Shown here: positions 28,729-38,049 of the stretch, piece by piece | Position numbering within the stretch: position 1 is the first letter of the stretch | How the letters are laid out: every line of letters starts with the position of its first letter | Assembly: GCF_001426945.1 (NCBI RefSeq) | Contig: NZ_LMFS01000001.1 | Coordinates: 1,563,926-1,627,925, forward strand | DNA: 64,000 nucleotides | Source: Pseudolabrys sp. Root1462 | GTDB taxonomy: Bacteria > Pseudomonadota > Alphaproteobacteria > Rhizobiales > Xanthobacteraceae | Direction of reading: 5' to 3' | Made by a program: the position numbers and the translations under genes | The notes under the pieces: model-generated | What the model was told of the DNA's origin: nothing | Database searches by the model: none | The model's input: only the letters and a program-made list of their open reading frames with translations

Positions 28729-30540
28729 ATGGCCCTGCCTGCCGCCACCTTCGACGAACGCGACCGCTATTTCCTCGGCGTGGAGAAATCCGCGACCGGG
28801 CGGGCGTGGCGCGACCGGCTTGACGACCGCGGCCTCGCGCGTGCGACCACGATGACGCAGCGCTTCGGCACGCCGGAGCTTTTGGCCCGCGTGCTGGCCG
28901 GGCGCGGCGTCGAAGTCGATGAGGTCGGGGCTTATCTCGATCCGACCGTGAAGAACCTGATGCCGGATCCGTCGGTGCTCGCCGGCATGGACGCGGCGGC
29001 GGCGCGGCTGGCCGATGCCATTCAGCGCAACGAGAAGGTCGCCATCTTCGGCGATTACGATGTCGATGGCGCGACCTCGTCGGCGCTGCTGGCGCGCTTC
29101 ATGCGCAGTTGCGGTCTCGATCCTATCGTCCACATTCCCGACCGCATCTTCGAAGGCTACGGCCCGAATGCCGACGCCATCCGCTCCTTCGCCGAGCGTG
29201 GTGCCACGCTCCTGGTGACGGTCGATTGCGGCACCACCAGCCATGTCGTGCTGGCGGAGGCCGCGACGCTCGGTCTGCAATCCATCGTGCTCGATCATCA
29301 TCTCGCCGACGAAGTGCTGCCGCCGGCGGTGGCGGTGGTCAACGCCAACCGCGCCGACGATATTTCCGGGCTCGGCTATCTCGCGGCCTGCGGCATCGTG
29401 TTCATGACGCTGGTGGCGCTGACCCGCGAGCTGCGGCGACGCGGATACTTCGACGCCCGCAAGGCGCCGGATCTGCTGTCGATGCTGGATCTCGTTGCGC
29501 TCGGCACGGTGGCCGATGTGGTGCCGCTCAAGGGGCTCAACCGCGCCTTCGTTGCCAAGGGCCTTATCGCGATGCGGCGCCGCGAGCAGATTGGGCTCAC
29601 TGCGCTGATGGACGCCTCGCGCCTCAGCGGTCCACCGGAAGCATTTCACCTGGGCTTCATGCTCGGTCCGCGTATCAATGCCGGCGGTCGCATCGGCCGC
29701 GCCGATCTCGGCGCACGGCTGATGCTGGAAGACGATTCGACCGAGGCCGCGCGCATCGCGGTCGAGCTCGACCGCCTCAACCACGAACGCCGCGCCATCG
29801 AGGTTGCCGCCGTCGAGCAGGCCGAAGCCGAGGCACTGGCCGCGCTCGGGCTGGAAGAGAAGGGCGCGGTCGTCGTCACCGCGCAGGCCGGCTGGCATCC
29901 GGGCGTCGTCGGTCTCGTTGCGGCGCGGCTGAAGGAGCGCTTCGGCCGGCCGTCCTTTGCCATTTCGCTGGAGCCCGGCGGCACCGGCACCGGCTCGGGC
30001 CGCTCGATTCCCGGCGTCGATCTCGGCCGCGCCGTGCGCGAAGCCGTGCATCAGGGGCTGCTGGTGAAGGGCGGCGGCCACGCCATGGCCGCGGGCATCA
30101 CCGTGCGCAAGGACGGGCTCGGGCCGTTCCGCGCCTTCATGGAAGAGACACTGTCCGCTGCTGTCGAGGCGGCGCGGCGCGAGACCGCGCTCAAGATCGA
30201 CGGCGCGGTCAGCGCCGGCGCGGTCAATACCGAATTGTGCGCGCTGCTGGCGAAAGCCGGGCCATACGGCGCCGGCAATCCGGAGCCCGTCCTGGCGCTG
30301 CCGTCGCATACTTTGGCCTATGTCGATCCGGTCGGCGAGAACCACATCCGCGCGCGCTTGCGTTCCGGGGATGGCCAGTTCGTCAACGCCATCTGTTTCC
30401 GCTGCGTCGGCACGCCGCTCGGCAAGGCGCTCATCGATAATCGCGGCCGCGCGATGCACGTCGCTGGTTATCTCACCGTCGATCGCTGGCAGGGCGCCGA
30501 ACGCGTGCAGATGCGGATCGTGGATGTGGCGCTAGCCTGA
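28729..30540 (+). CDS. recJ: Single-stranded-DNA-specific exonuclease RecJ
   Basis: A 603-residue 5'-3' exonuclease for recombination and mismatch repair. DHH-family motifs are in order: FGDYDVDGATSSALL, VTVDCGT, LDHH, and RINAGGRIGRADLG. The DHHA1 part has the GGHAMAAG motif (GLLVKGGGHAMAAGITV). The start at 28729 (MALPAATFDERDRYFLG) gives the usual N-terminus; an open frame extends to 28657 through intergenic sequence. Its 3' end overlaps the convergent photolyase by nine bases. Confidence 0.93.
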   Translation: MALPAATFDERDRYFLGVEKSATGRAWRDRLDDRGLARATTMTQRFGTPELLARVLAGRGVEVDEVGAYLDPTVKNLMPDPSVLAGMDAAAARLADAIQRNEKVAIFGDYDVDGATSSALLARFMRSCGLDPIVHIPDRIFEGYGPNADAIRSFAERGATLLVTVDCGTTSHVVLAEAATLGLQSIVLDHHLADEVLPPAVAVVNANRADDISGLGYLAACGIVFMTLVALTRELRRRGYFDARKAPDLLSMLDLVALGTVADVVPLKGLNRAFVAKGLIAMRRREQIGLTALMDASRLSGPPEAFHLGFMLGPRINAGGRIGRADLGARLMLEDDSTEAARIAVELDRLNHERRAIEVAAVEQAEAEALAALGLEEKGAVVVTAQAGWHPGVVGLVAARLKERFGRPSFAISLEPGGTGTGSGRSIPGVDLGRAVREAVHQGLLVKGGGHAMAAGITVRKDGLGPFRAFMEETLSAAVEAARRETALKIDGAVSAGAVNTELCALLAKAGPYGAGNPEPVLALPSHTLAYVDPVGENHIRARLRSGDGQFVNAICFRCVGTPLGKALIDNRGRAMHVAGYLTVDRWQGAERVQMRIVDVALA

Positions 30541-31956
30541 CGTTTTGACGGACTTGCGCACCTTCTTATAGCCCTCCAGCGCGGCCTTGCGCGCTTCGTC
30601 GTGATCGACGATGGGCTTAGGATAATCTTTGCCGAGCGCGATGCCGGCTTCCTTCAAAACATCCGCATCCGCCTTGAACGGCGCGTGGATAAATTTGTCC
30701 GGCAGCTTTGAAAGCTCCGGGCACCAGCGCCGCACGTAATCGCCGTTAGGATCGAACTTCTCGCCCTGCGTCATCGGGTTGAAGATGCGGAAATAGGGCG
30801 ATGCATCGGCGCCGGAGCCGGCGACCCACTGCCAGCCGAAGGCGTTGTTGGCGAGATCGGCATCGACGAGGGTGTCCCAGAACCAACTCTCGCCAAGCCG
30901 CCAGTCAAGCCGCAAATGCTTGATCAAGAAGCTCGCCGTGATCATGCGCACGCGGTTGTGCATGAAGCCGGTGTGCCAGAGTTCGCGCATGCCTGCGTCG
31001 ACCACCGGATAGCCGGTGAGGCCGCGCTGCCACGCCTTCAAGTCCTTCTTGCTGTCAAGCCAGGGATAGGCATCGAAAGCATCGCGCCAGTTCTCGTCCG
31101 GAAATGTCGGGAAGTGGTAGAGCACATGATGGGCGAATTCGCGCCAGCCGACTTCGCTCAAGAATTTCGTAGCGCCGGATTGCGTCGCCTTGCTGTCGAG
31201 ATCCGATTGCAGCCGCGCGTAGATCTGCCGCGGCGATATTTCGCCAAAATGCAGGTGCGGCGACAGCCGCGACGTGGACGGCTTGTCCGGCCGGTCGCGC
31301 ATCTCGCCATAGGACACAAGATCGCCGCCGAGAAAATTCTCGATGCGTTCGAGAGCGCCTTGCTCGCCAGGCGTCCAGTACTGGTCGAAGCCCTTGGCCC
31401 AGTCAGGCTTGGTCGGCGTGAGATCCCAGTCCTCCAGCTTTTCGCTCGAGCCGAGGCGGTGCGCGTCGATCGCCTTCGGTTTGGCCACCGGAGCGGCAAA
31501 CTCACGCGCCTGCGCCGCACGCCAGTAGGGCGTGAACACCTTGTACGGTCCGCCGCCACCGGTCTTGATCTCCCACGGCTCGTGGAGCAGGGCGGCGTTG
31601 AAGCTTTGCGCCTCGATGCCGTCCTTCTTCAGGCGATTCTTGATGGCCGTATCGCGGGCTACGGCATGCGCGTCGTAGCAGCGGTTCCAATAGACCGCCG
31701 ACACCTTCGCTTCCGCGGCCAGCTTTGGCAGCAGCTTCTTCGGATCGCCGCGATAGAAGGACAGGGTGCCCAGCTCTTGGCGCAATGCGCCGAGGCTGTG
31801 ATGCAGCCACCAGCGGCTGGCCGCGCCGGGTCCCCAGGTCTTATCAGTGTCGTCGAGAATGAAGATCGGCACGACAGGGCCGCGCGCAGCCGCCGCCACA
31901 AGGGCGGGGTTGTCGCGCAGCCGCAAATCCTGGCGGAACCAGACAAGCGTCGTCAT
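30532..31956 (-). CDS. phr: Deoxyribodipyrimidine photolyase (class I, cryptochrome/photolyase family)
   Basis: A 474-residue light-driven DNA repair flavoenzyme. The N-terminal antenna domain starts TTLVWFRQDLRLRDNPAL. The FAD domain includes TSRLSPHLHFGEISPRQ, WREFAHHVLYHFP, GYPVVDAGMRELWHTGFMHNRVRM and DADLANNAFGWQWVAGSGADASPYFRIFNP, all hallmarks of CPD photolyases. The start at 31956 is favoured over an ATG seven codons upstream because homologues begin with MTTLVWF-like sequence. Confidence 0.93.
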   Translation of the reverse strand: MTTLVWFRQDLRLRDNPALVAAAARGPVVPIFILDDTDKTWGPGAASRWWLHHSLGALRQELGTLSFYRGDPKKLLPKLAAEAKVSAVYWNRCYDAHAVARDTAIKNRLKKDGIEAQSFNAALLHEPWEIKTGGGGPYKVFTPYWRAAQAREFAAPVAKPKAIDAHRLGSSEKLEDWDLTPTKPDWAKGFDQYWTPGEQGALERIENFLGGDLVSYGEMRDRPDKPSTSRLSPHLHFGEISPRQIYARLQSDLDSKATQSGATKFLSEVGWREFAHHVLYHFPTFPDENWRDAFDAYPWLDSKKDLKAWQRGLTGYPVVDAGMRELWHTGFMHNRVRMITASFLIKHLRLDWRLGESWFWDTLVDADLANNAFGWQWVAGSGADASPYFRIFNPMTQGEKFDPNGDYVRRWCPELSKLPDKFIHAPFKADADVLKEAGIALGKDYPKPIVDHDEARKAALEGYKKVRKSVKTSG

Positions 31957-32005
31957 GTGCCGCTTATACGGCGGCACGACAGCCTGGGATCAAGCGGCGG
32001 CTGAT

Positions 32006-32335
32006 TTAGTGGTTGAGGAGAGCGGCCCGCGCCCCGGCGGGAATGACGCGGCGGGTTGGCTTGCGCTCGACGACGATCGTGCGCGGCGCGGTCGCCGAAC
32101 CGGTGAATACCACGGACTTCTGCGGTTCCTTGCGCTGCGGCGCCATTTTCATGATCTCGGCTCGCACCTGTTCGACGGGCAACCCCATGAGCGCGGCGGC
32201 GAATTCGGCCTGCTGGTCGACATCATCGATGAAACCCCGCGCGGCCTCAATGGCCTCGGCCAATGTCGGCTTCTCGTCGCGCACGCGGCGCTTGCCGTAT
32301 TTGGTGTTCCAAGTTTCGCTGTTGTTTTTGCTCAT
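32006..32335 (-). CDS. Conserved hypothetical protein
   Basis: A 109-residue soluble protein starting MSKNNSETWNTKYGKRRVRDEKPTLAEA. It has a helical middle (IEAARGFIDDVDQQAEFAAAL) and a basic end (VVERKPTRRVIPAGARAAL). It looks like a short protein conserved in Bradyrhizobium relatives, but I know no function. The 54 bases upstream of 32335 are also in frame but start poorly. Confidence 0.65.
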   Translation of the reverse strand: MSKNNSETWNTKYGKRRVRDEKPTLAEAIEAARGFIDDVDQQAEFAAALMGLPVEQVRAEIMKMAPQRKEPQKSVVFTGSATAPRTIVVERKPTRRVIPAGARAALLNH

Positions 32336-32620
32336 GAATTCGCCCCGGGCGGCCCGTGAATCGCGCGCACTATGGCTCATCTTGTGCAATGCAGCAAATC
32401 AGACCTGCGTTGCATTTCGACCCGATAGATAGGCGCTCCGCCCGGCGTCCGTAGGGGGAGCACCGCAAATGCCACACATTTCGCCACAGTTTTCAACAGC
32501 CATGGTACCGAACTACCAAACTGCCATGAGTCTCGCCTAGACACATTGTCAGAGCCAAGAAACCCACCGAACATCGCCTGGTTACGGCGCTATCGGTCAT
32601 TGTCACAGGGAATGCGGGCG

Positions 32621-33037
32621 ATGTTTGACGAATTCAAAAAATTCGCGTTGCGCGGCAACGTCGTCGATCTGGCAGTCGGCGTCATCATCGGCGCCGCCTT
32701 CGGCTCGATCGTGTCGTCGCTGGTCGCCGACATCATCAACCCGATCATCGGCGCGATCACGGGCGGGCTGGATTTCTCCAACCACTACATTCCGCTGTCG
32801 TCAAAGGTTCAAGCCGGTCTGGCTTATGCCGATGCCAAGAAACAAGGAGCGGTGCTCGGCTGGGGTCAGTTCCTGACCGTAACCATCAATTTCCTCATCG
32901 TCGCGTGGGTCCTCTTCATGGCCATCCGGGCCATCAACAAGCTCAGGCGCGACCAGCCGCCGCCGCCACCACCGCAGGCGCCGTCCGAAGAAGTGAAGCT
33001 GCTTGCGGAAATTCGCGACGCCATCAAAGCCAGGTGA
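32621..33037 (+). CDS. mscL: Large-conductance mechanosensitive channel
   Basis: A 138-residue channel that opens under membrane tension to relieve hypo-osmotic shock. The N-terminal [27 protein letters not shown] is the amphipathic helix and pore helix TM1. TM2 is [25 protein letters not shown], followed by a Pro-rich linker and the C-terminal helix [13 protein letters not shown]. The start at 32621 matches the family; an ATG three codons earlier is in frame. Confidence 0.95.
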   Translation: MFDEFKKFALRGNVVDLAVGVIIGAAFGSIVSSLVADIINPIIGAITGGLDFSNHYIPLSSKVQAGLAYADAKKQGAVLGWGQFLTVTINFLIVAWVLFMAIRAINKLRRDQPPPPPPQAPSEEVKLLAEIRDAIKAR

Positions 33038-33134
33038 CAGGTGAACTACAAAGCCCGAGGCAATTCACGGCCGGTTCAGCTTTGCGGAGCCAGGCTGAAC
33101 GTTATCCGGGTGTGCCGGACAAAGGGAGAGAACC

Positions 33135-33380
33135 ATGAAGCGCTTGATGCTCGCTGCCCTGATCGCGACCTTCGCTGCCGGCTCGGCCTTCGCCGAATCC
33201 GCCTGTGAGTTGAAAGCCGTCAGCAAGGACGGCAAGCCGCTCGCCGGTGCCGCGAAGACGAGCTTCGTCAAGAAGTGCAAGGAAGACACCTGCACGCCAA
33301 AGGCGGTCAGCAAGGATGGCAAGCCGCTCGCCGGCGCGGCCAAGGCATCCTTCATGAAGAAGTGCGAAGCGGAGTCGTAA
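33135..33380 (+). CDS. Exported PsiF-repeat-like protein
   Basis: An 81-residue secreted protein: signal peptide residues 1-20 (LMLAALIATFAAGSAFA), then two near-identical units KAVSKDGKPLAGAAKxSFxKKC, each ending in Cys. This resembles the PsiF repeat of phosphate-starvation-inducible proteins. A GGGAGA site precedes the ATG. It lies about 100 bases after mscL. Confidence 0.75.
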   Translation: MKRLMLAALIATFAAGSAFAESACELKAVSKDGKPLAGAAKTSFVKKCKEDTCTPKAVSKDGKPLAGAAKASFMKKCEAES

Positions 33381-33443
33381 CCCGCCGTCATTCGGGACAC
33401 GCGCAAGAGCGCTAAACGCGCGCTTTCGACGCGATGTGGCGCG

Positions 33444-33490
33444 TGAGCCCGGAATCCAGATCGAATTATGTGTCTCTGAATTCCGGGTTC
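33444..33490. repeat. Inverted repeat element
   Basis: GAGCCCGGAATCCAGA and the partly complementary TCTCTGAATTCCGGGTTC form an imperfect hairpin with a short AT-rich loop. Further GC-rich inverted pieces flank it (33387-33517). It looks like a dispersed intergenic palindrome and fills the space between the PsiF-like gene and the HerA-like gene. Confidence 0.55.
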
Positions 33491-33518
33491 GCGGGACGTG
33501 CTCGCGACCCGGATGAGA

Positions 33519-35120
33519 TTATCTCCGCAGCATCCCGCCCAGGGTGCCGCGTACGATGGCACGACCGATCGTCGAGCCCGTCCGGCCGCCGAGTGATTTT
33601 CCGAGATCCGCCGCGATCTGACCGGCGACGCGGTTGGTGATCGAACGGGTCACTTCGCGGGCCACATATTGGGTCGTCGACAGTTTCTGACCGCGTGGCC
33701 GGTTGGTGCCGAAAATGCCGCCGATCAGGCCACCAAGACCGCCGAGGAGGCCGCCACCGGTTGGCGCTTCCTGCGGCTGACCGGGAGCTTGGGGCAGGCC
33801 CTGTCCCTGATTGGGCGCCGGCGCCGCCTGTCCCTTGGCTCGCGCCTGCAGCATTTCGTAAGCGGAATCGGAATCGACCGCGTTGTCGTACTTGCCCTTG
33901 ATAGGGCTCGCCTGAATGATGGTCTTACGCTCGTCCGGCGTGATGACGCCGAGACGCGCCGATGGGGGCCGGATCATCGCGCGCTCGACAAGGGATGGCA
34001 CGCCATTGCCTTCGAGGAACGATACCAAGGCTTCGCCCTTGCCGAGCTCCATGATTACTTTTGCGGTGTCGAGCTTCGGATTCGGCCGGAAGGTTTCGGC
34101 CGCCGCTCTCACCGCCTTCTGATCGCGCGGCGTGAAGGCGCGCAGCGCGTGCTGCACCCGGTTTCCCATTTGCGCCAGGACCTTATCCGGCACGTCGAGC
34201 GGATTCTGGGTGACGAAATAAACGCCGATGCCCTTGGAACGGACCAGTCGGACGACCTGTTCGATCTTGTCGAGCAGCGCCTTCGGCGCGTCGGTGAACA
34301 GCAGATGGGCCTCATCGAAGAAGAAGACGAGCTTCGGTTTGTCGGGATCGCCGACTTCGGGCAGTTGCTCGAACAGTTCGGACAGCAGCCACAGCAGGAA
34401 GGTCGCGTAAAGCCGCGGGCTTTCCATCAGTTTGTCGGCGGCGAGGATATTGACGTAGCCGCGGCCGTCGCGATCGGTCTTCATGAAATCGGCGAGCTGC
34501 AGCGCCGGCTCGCTGAAGAACTTGGTGCCGCCCTGATTTTCGAGGACAAGAAGCTGGCGCTGAATGGTGCCCACGGTCGCTTTCGACACGTTGCCGTATT
34601 GCGTCGTCAGTTCGGCTGCGTTGTCGGCGACCAGCGACAACACCGCGCGCAGATCCTTGAGGTCGAGCAGCAGCAGGCCCTGTTCGTCGGCGATACGGAA
34701 GACGATGTTCAGCACGCCTTCCTGCACGTCATTCAGGTCGAGCAGGCGGGCGAGCAGCAGCGGGCCCATTTCGGAAATCGTTGCGCGGATCGGATGGCCC
34801 TGTTCGCCGAAGAGATCCCAGAAAACCACGGGAAAGCGGTCAGGCTGGTAGTCGAAGCCCATGGACTTGGCGCGGGTGACGAACGCTTCCTTGGCTTCGC
34901 CGGCCTCGGCGATACCGGATAGGTCGCCTTTGATGTCGGCGGCGAAGACCGGCACGCCGGCGTTGGAAAATCCTTCGGCCAGAATCTGCAGGCTCACGGT
35001 CTTGCCGGTGCCGGTGGCGCCAGTGACGAGGCCGTGACGATTGGCCAGTTTCAAAGTGAGATATTCGGCCTTTTCGCCTTTGCCGACGAAAATTTGGCCA
35101 TCCGGGTCGATCCCCGCCAT
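33519..35120 (-). CDS. HerA-like ATPase, DUF853 family
   Basis: A 533-residue P-loop ATPase: Walker A GATGTGKT (about residue 38), Walker [12 protein letters not shown], and an Arg finger region typical of HerA/FtsK-like motors. The DUF853 signatures [12 protein letters not shown] and [16 protein letters not shown] are present. A Gln/Pro-rich segment and a Gly-rich stretch ([17 protein letters not shown]) mark the C-terminal part. Its role is unknown, although the family is often linked to DNA handling. The start at 35120 precedes the family N-terminus; upstream in-frame sequence is low-complexity Arg-rich. Confidence 0.85.
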   Translation of the reverse strand: MAGIDPDGQIFVGKGEKAEYLTLKLANRHGLVTGATGTGKTVSLQILAEGFSNAGVPVFAADIKGDLSGIAEAGEAKEAFVTRAKSMGFDYQPDRFPVVFWDLFGEQGHPIRATISEMGPLLLARLLDLNDVQEGVLNIVFRIADEQGLLLLDLKDLRAVLSLVADNAAELTTQYGNVSKATVGTIQRQLLVLENQGGTKFFSEPALQLADFMKTDRDGRGYVNILAADKLMESPRLYATFLLWLLSELFEQLPEVGDPDKPKLVFFFDEAHLLFTDAPKALLDKIEQVVRLVRSKGIGVYFVTQNPLDVPDKVLAQMGNRVQHALRAFTPRDQKAVRAAAETFRPNPKLDTAKVIMELGKGEALVSFLEGNGVPSLVERAMIRPPSARLGVITPDERKTIIQASPIKGKYDNAVDSDSAYEMLQARAKGQAAPAPNQGQGLPQAPGQPQEAPTGGGLLGGLGGLIGGIFGTNRPRGQKLSTTQYVAREVTRSITNRVAGQIAADLGKSLGGRTGSTIGRAIVRGTLGGMLRR

Positions 35121-35197
35121 CGCTTCACGCTCCGCACGATTCCCGCTGATGAGGCCAACATGCCCGATCTGGCAGGGCCCGGCAAACCGGCGCGCGC

Positions 35198-35542
35198 TCA
35201 GCGCTTGCGCTGCTTGCGGCAGAAGACGTCGTAGACCGCGCCAATGACGACGCGTGCTTCCTCGCTGGCGAGGCTGTAATAGATCGTCTTGCCGTCGCGC
35301 CGCGTCGCGACCAGTCCGTCGCCGCGCAGACGCGCGAGCTGCTGCGAAACGGTAGGCTGACGAAGCGACAGAATTTCTTCCAGCTCGCTGACCGACTTCT
35401 CGCCTTCGGCGAGAATGCACAGGATCATCAGGCGGCTCTCATGCGCCAGCGCTTTGAGGAATTCGCTCGCGCGCTTGGCGTTCACCGCCATGCGGTCGAG
35501 CTCATGCGTGCGCTCGATTTTGTCCAGGTGCTGTAATTCCAT
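35198..35542 (-). CDS. soxR: SoxR/BigR-type ArsR-family repressor
   Basis: A 114-residue ArsR protein with winged helix [27 protein letters not shown] and wing [12 protein letters not shown]. Its two cysteines are C42 ([10 protein letters not shown]) and C108 (VFCRKQ), the same numbers and places as the redox pair of Xylella BigR. It differs from the copy at 19019 in most surface residues. Gene order with a thioredoxin remnant and ccdA/soxV matches the soxR-S-V arrangement of sulfur oxidisers. It is inferred to repress sox genes in the absence of reduced sulfur. Confidence 0.82.
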   Translation of the reverse strand: MELQHLDKIERTHELDRMAVNAKRASEFLKALAHESRLMILCILAEGEKSVSELEEILSLRQPTVSQQLARLRGDGLVATRRDGKTIYYSLASEEARVVIGAVYDVFCRKQRKR

Positions 35543-35612
35543 CGAACTATCCTGAAGCGGCGGCGCGGGGCGTAACGGTCGGTATTGCCTGAGCTGAGGA
35601 GTCTACTGAGGT

Positions 35613-36081
35613 TTATCGGGCTTTGCGCGTTGAATTTTCGGGAGGTATTGCCTCACCACCAGACTTTTGCGCGTCGTCGAGTTTGGTCATCAGGACGCCA
35701 AGCAGGCCCCAGAAGTGATCGTCGCCGGGATAGCCGCGAATACGGCCGATTGGGAGTCAGGCGCTCCGGTGTAATGAAAGCGAGGTCGGCGGGCAGGGCT
35801 CCGCCGCTGTCGACGCGGCGCAGCGGCGCGCGCTTGCCCTCGTCGGTCTTCGGGTAAATGGGAGCTACTTCCGCGTTGAAGCGCGCGCACCACGCGCAGC
35901 CGGCATCCTCGAACATGACAAGCTCGGCCGCGCCGGTCGGCGTCGCGAGGAGCGCGAGGGCAACGGCGGCGATCCGTGAAAGCGAGGTAGCGATCGAGGT
36001 CAGGGCGGTCAAAGGCGTGCTCGGAATGGAATGAATCCGTGGATAAGCAGAGGCATTTCGATTGGCGATCCGATATATCAC
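35613..36081 (-). pseudogene. SoxS/SoxW-type periplasmic thioredoxin, frameshifted with a small deletion
   Basis: The frame from 36081 gives a signal segment (SRIAAVALALLATPTGAA), then the redox motif in FEDAGCAWCARFNAEVAPIYPKT. It runs to ITPERLTPN and then leaves the family sequence, ending at 35653. The expected C-terminus (IGRIRGYPGDDHFWGLLGVL and following) is in another frame, ending with TAA at 35613. About ten residues expected between ERLTP and IGRIRGY are missing, so this looks like a real deletion near 35745, not only a base-call error. It is divergent from ccdA. Confidence 0.78.
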
Positions 36082-36084
36082 TAA

Positions 36085-36100
36085 ATTCGAATGTCTGAAA
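36085..36100. promoter_or_regulatory. Putative sulfur-regulon operator between thioredoxin remnant and ccdA
   Basis: ATTC-N8-GAAA (36085-36100), one base from ATTC-N8-GAAT, includes the palindrome ATTCGAAT. It is preceded by CTAAATT as at the bigR/blh site (CTAAATTA there, CTAAATTC here). It lies in the 32-base divergent space, 14 bases before the ccdA start. Confidence 0.5.
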
Positions 36101-36113
36101 TGAGCGATCTGCC

Positions 36114-36848
36114 ATGAGCCTGGACGTTTCCGCGGGTGGCGCCTTCTTGGCCGGACTGCTGTCCTTCTTCTCGCCCTGCGTCTTGCCGCTGGTACCGCCT
36201 TATCTTGCCTACATGGGCGGCGTTTCGGTGACGGAACTGCGCGACGGCGAGGGCGCCGGCCGCCGCTGGCATGTCCTGCTGACAGCGCTGGCCTTTGTGG
36301 GCGGGTTTGCGGTGGTGTTCGTGGTGCTCGGCGCCACGGCGTCGATAATCGGCATGGCGGTCAACGCTTGGCTCGGCGTGCTGAGCTATGTCGCCGGCGG
36401 CCTGATCGTGGTCATGGGATTGCACTTCCTCGGCGTCCTGCGCATCGGGCTGCTCGACCGCACCGCGCGGGTCGGCGTGACGCAGAAGCCGGCAGGCCTG
36501 CTCGGCGCCTTCGTCATCGGCTTGGCCTTCGGCTTCGGCTGGAGCCCGTGCGTCGGCCCGGTGCTGGCGGCGATTCTGCTGATCGCCGGCGCCGCCGAGA
36601 GCGCCGCCGAGGGCGCCAGACTGCTGCTGATCTATTCGCTCGGCATCGGCGTGCCGTTTCTGGTCGCCGCGGCGTTCGCCGGCGCCTTCATGCGCTGGAC
36701 CGCGCGCTTTCACGAACGCCTGGCGCTGATCGAGAAGGCGATGGGAGCCTTCCTGGTGCTCGCCGGCATTCTGGTTTTCACCGGCCAGATGCCGACCATC
36801 GCCAACTGGTTGATCGAGACCTTCCCGAGCTTGGGGAAAATCGGCTGA
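36114..36848 (+). CDS. soxV: CcdA/SoxV-type thiol-electron transporter
   Basis: A 244-residue inner-membrane protein with six hydrophobic segments. The two redox Cys are in LSFFSPCVLPLVPPYLAYMGG (first segment) and FGWSPCVGPVLAAILL (fourth segment). CcdA/SoxV moves electrons from cytoplasmic thioredoxin to periplasmic thioredoxins for cytochrome c maturation and for keeping SoxY reduced. Linkage to an ArsR repressor and thioredoxin remnant favours SoxV, but general CcdA function is equally supported by sequence. Confidence 0.85.
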   Translation: MSLDVSAGGAFLAGLLSFFSPCVLPLVPPYLAYMGGVSVTELRDGEGAGRRWHVLLTALAFVGGFAVVFVVLGATASIIGMAVNAWLGVLSYVAGGLIVVMGLHFLGVLRIGLLDRTARVGVTQKPAGLLGAFVIGLAFGFGWSPCVGPVLAAILLIAGAAESAAEGARLLLIYSLGIGVPFLVAAAFAGAFMRWTARFHERLALIEKAMGAFLVLAGILVFTGQMPTIANWLIETFPSLGKIG

Positions 36849-36924
36849 AACGCCGCGAATTCTAGCGCCGCGTTGCCGCCTCCGCTAACATTGCCGGCCG
36901 GACGAAGGTGAGGGATTCCGATCG

Positions 36925-38049
36925 ATGTTGACGATGGCTCTGCGGCGCGTTCTGACGCCGGCGCTTCTTGTTGCCGCTCTGTCGATGACGATGGCGGCGT
37001 CGTCGACCGTCCCAGCGGCGGCCGAGGAAGAGAAAGTGCTCAACGTCTTCAACTGGAGCGACTATGTCGCGCCGGACACGATCGAGAACTTCACCAAGGA
37101 AACCGGCATCAAGGTCAATTACGACGTTTACGATTCCAATGACATCCTCGAGACCAAGCTGACCGTCGGCAAGTCGGGCTACGACGTCGTGTTTCCATCG
37201 GCCTCGCCGTTCTTCGCCCGTCAGGTCAAAGGCGGGCTCTACCGCAAGCTCGATCTCGCCAAGATCCCGAACTCCAAGGGCGTCGACGGCAAGGTGCTCG
37301 GCCGCCTCGCCACCGTCGATCCCGGCAACGCCTATGGCTTGCCATACATGATGGCGGGAACCGGCGTCGGCTATATCAAAAGCAAGATCGACAAACTGCT
37401 GCCGAACGCGCCGATCGGCAGCTTCGCCATGCTGTTCGATCCAAAGACGGTGAAGGCGCTGCAAAGCTGCGGCGTCACCGTGCTCGACGCGCCGGAAGAA
37501 GTATTGCCGGCGGCGCTCTCCTACACGGGCAAGAACCCGGTGAGCGTGACCACCGAAGACCTCGACGCCGCCGTCAAGGCCGTCAAGGCGGCGCGGCCGT
37601 CATACCGCTACATTCACTCGTCGAAATACATCAACGATCTCGCCGGCGGCGATATCTGCGTGGCGCAGGGCTATGCCGGCGACCTGTTCCAGGCGCGCAA
37701 GCGCGCGCAGGAGGCCAAGAACGGCGTCGATATCGGCATATTTTTGCCGAAGGAGGGCACGGCCTTCAACATCGACGTCATGGCGATCCCGAAGGATGCG
37801 CCGCATCCCGACAACGCGCACAAGTTCATCAACTACATCCTGACGCCGAAGGTGGTCGCCGACATCACCGCCGCGGTCGGCTATGCCAATGCCGTGCCGG
37901 CCTCGCTTGAATTCGTTCCGGCCGAGATCCGGAACGACCCGGTGGTGTTCCCGCCGGACGACGCCAAGCTCTACACGCCGTCTCTGGTGACGCCCGCCTA
38001 TGAGCGGACGCGCAACCGGCTGTGGACGAGCATCAAAGCCGGGAAGTGA
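36925..38049 (+). CDS. Polyamine ABC transporter, periplasmic substrate-binding protein
   Basis: A 374-residue PotD/PotF-type binding protein. The signal peptide spans residues 1-33, and the mature start VLNVFNWSDYVAPDTIENFTKETGIKVNYDVYDSN is the family hallmark. Later segments are YDVVFPSASPFFAR and CVAQGYAGDLFQAR. It captures putrescine or spermidine. It opens a four-gene operon; its TGA overlaps the ATG of the ATPase gene. Confidence 0.9.
   Translation: MLTMALRRVLTPALLVAALSMTMAASSTVPAAAEEEKVLNVFNWSDYVAPDTIENFTKETGIKVNYDVYDSNDILETKLTVGKSGYDVVFPSASPFFARQVKGGLYRKLDLAKIPNSKGVDGKVLGRLATVDPGNAYGLPYMMAGTGVGYIKSKIDKLLPNAPIGSFAMLFDPKTVKALQSCGVTVLDAPEEVLPAALSYTGKNPVSVTTEDLDAAVKAVKAARPSYRYIHSSKYINDLAGGDICVAQGYAGDLFQARKRAQEAKNGVDIGIFLPKEGTAFNIDVMAIPKDAPHPDNAHKFINYILTPKVVADITAAVGYANAVPASLEFVPAEIRNDPVVFPPDDAKLYTPSLVTPAYERTRNRLWTSIKAGK

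Noticed and set aside
28669..30459. Long open frame (596 codons) on the minus strand opposite recJ
   Set aside because: The translation is low-complexity Arg/Ala/Gly/His sequence without motifs, while recJ is complete on the other strand.
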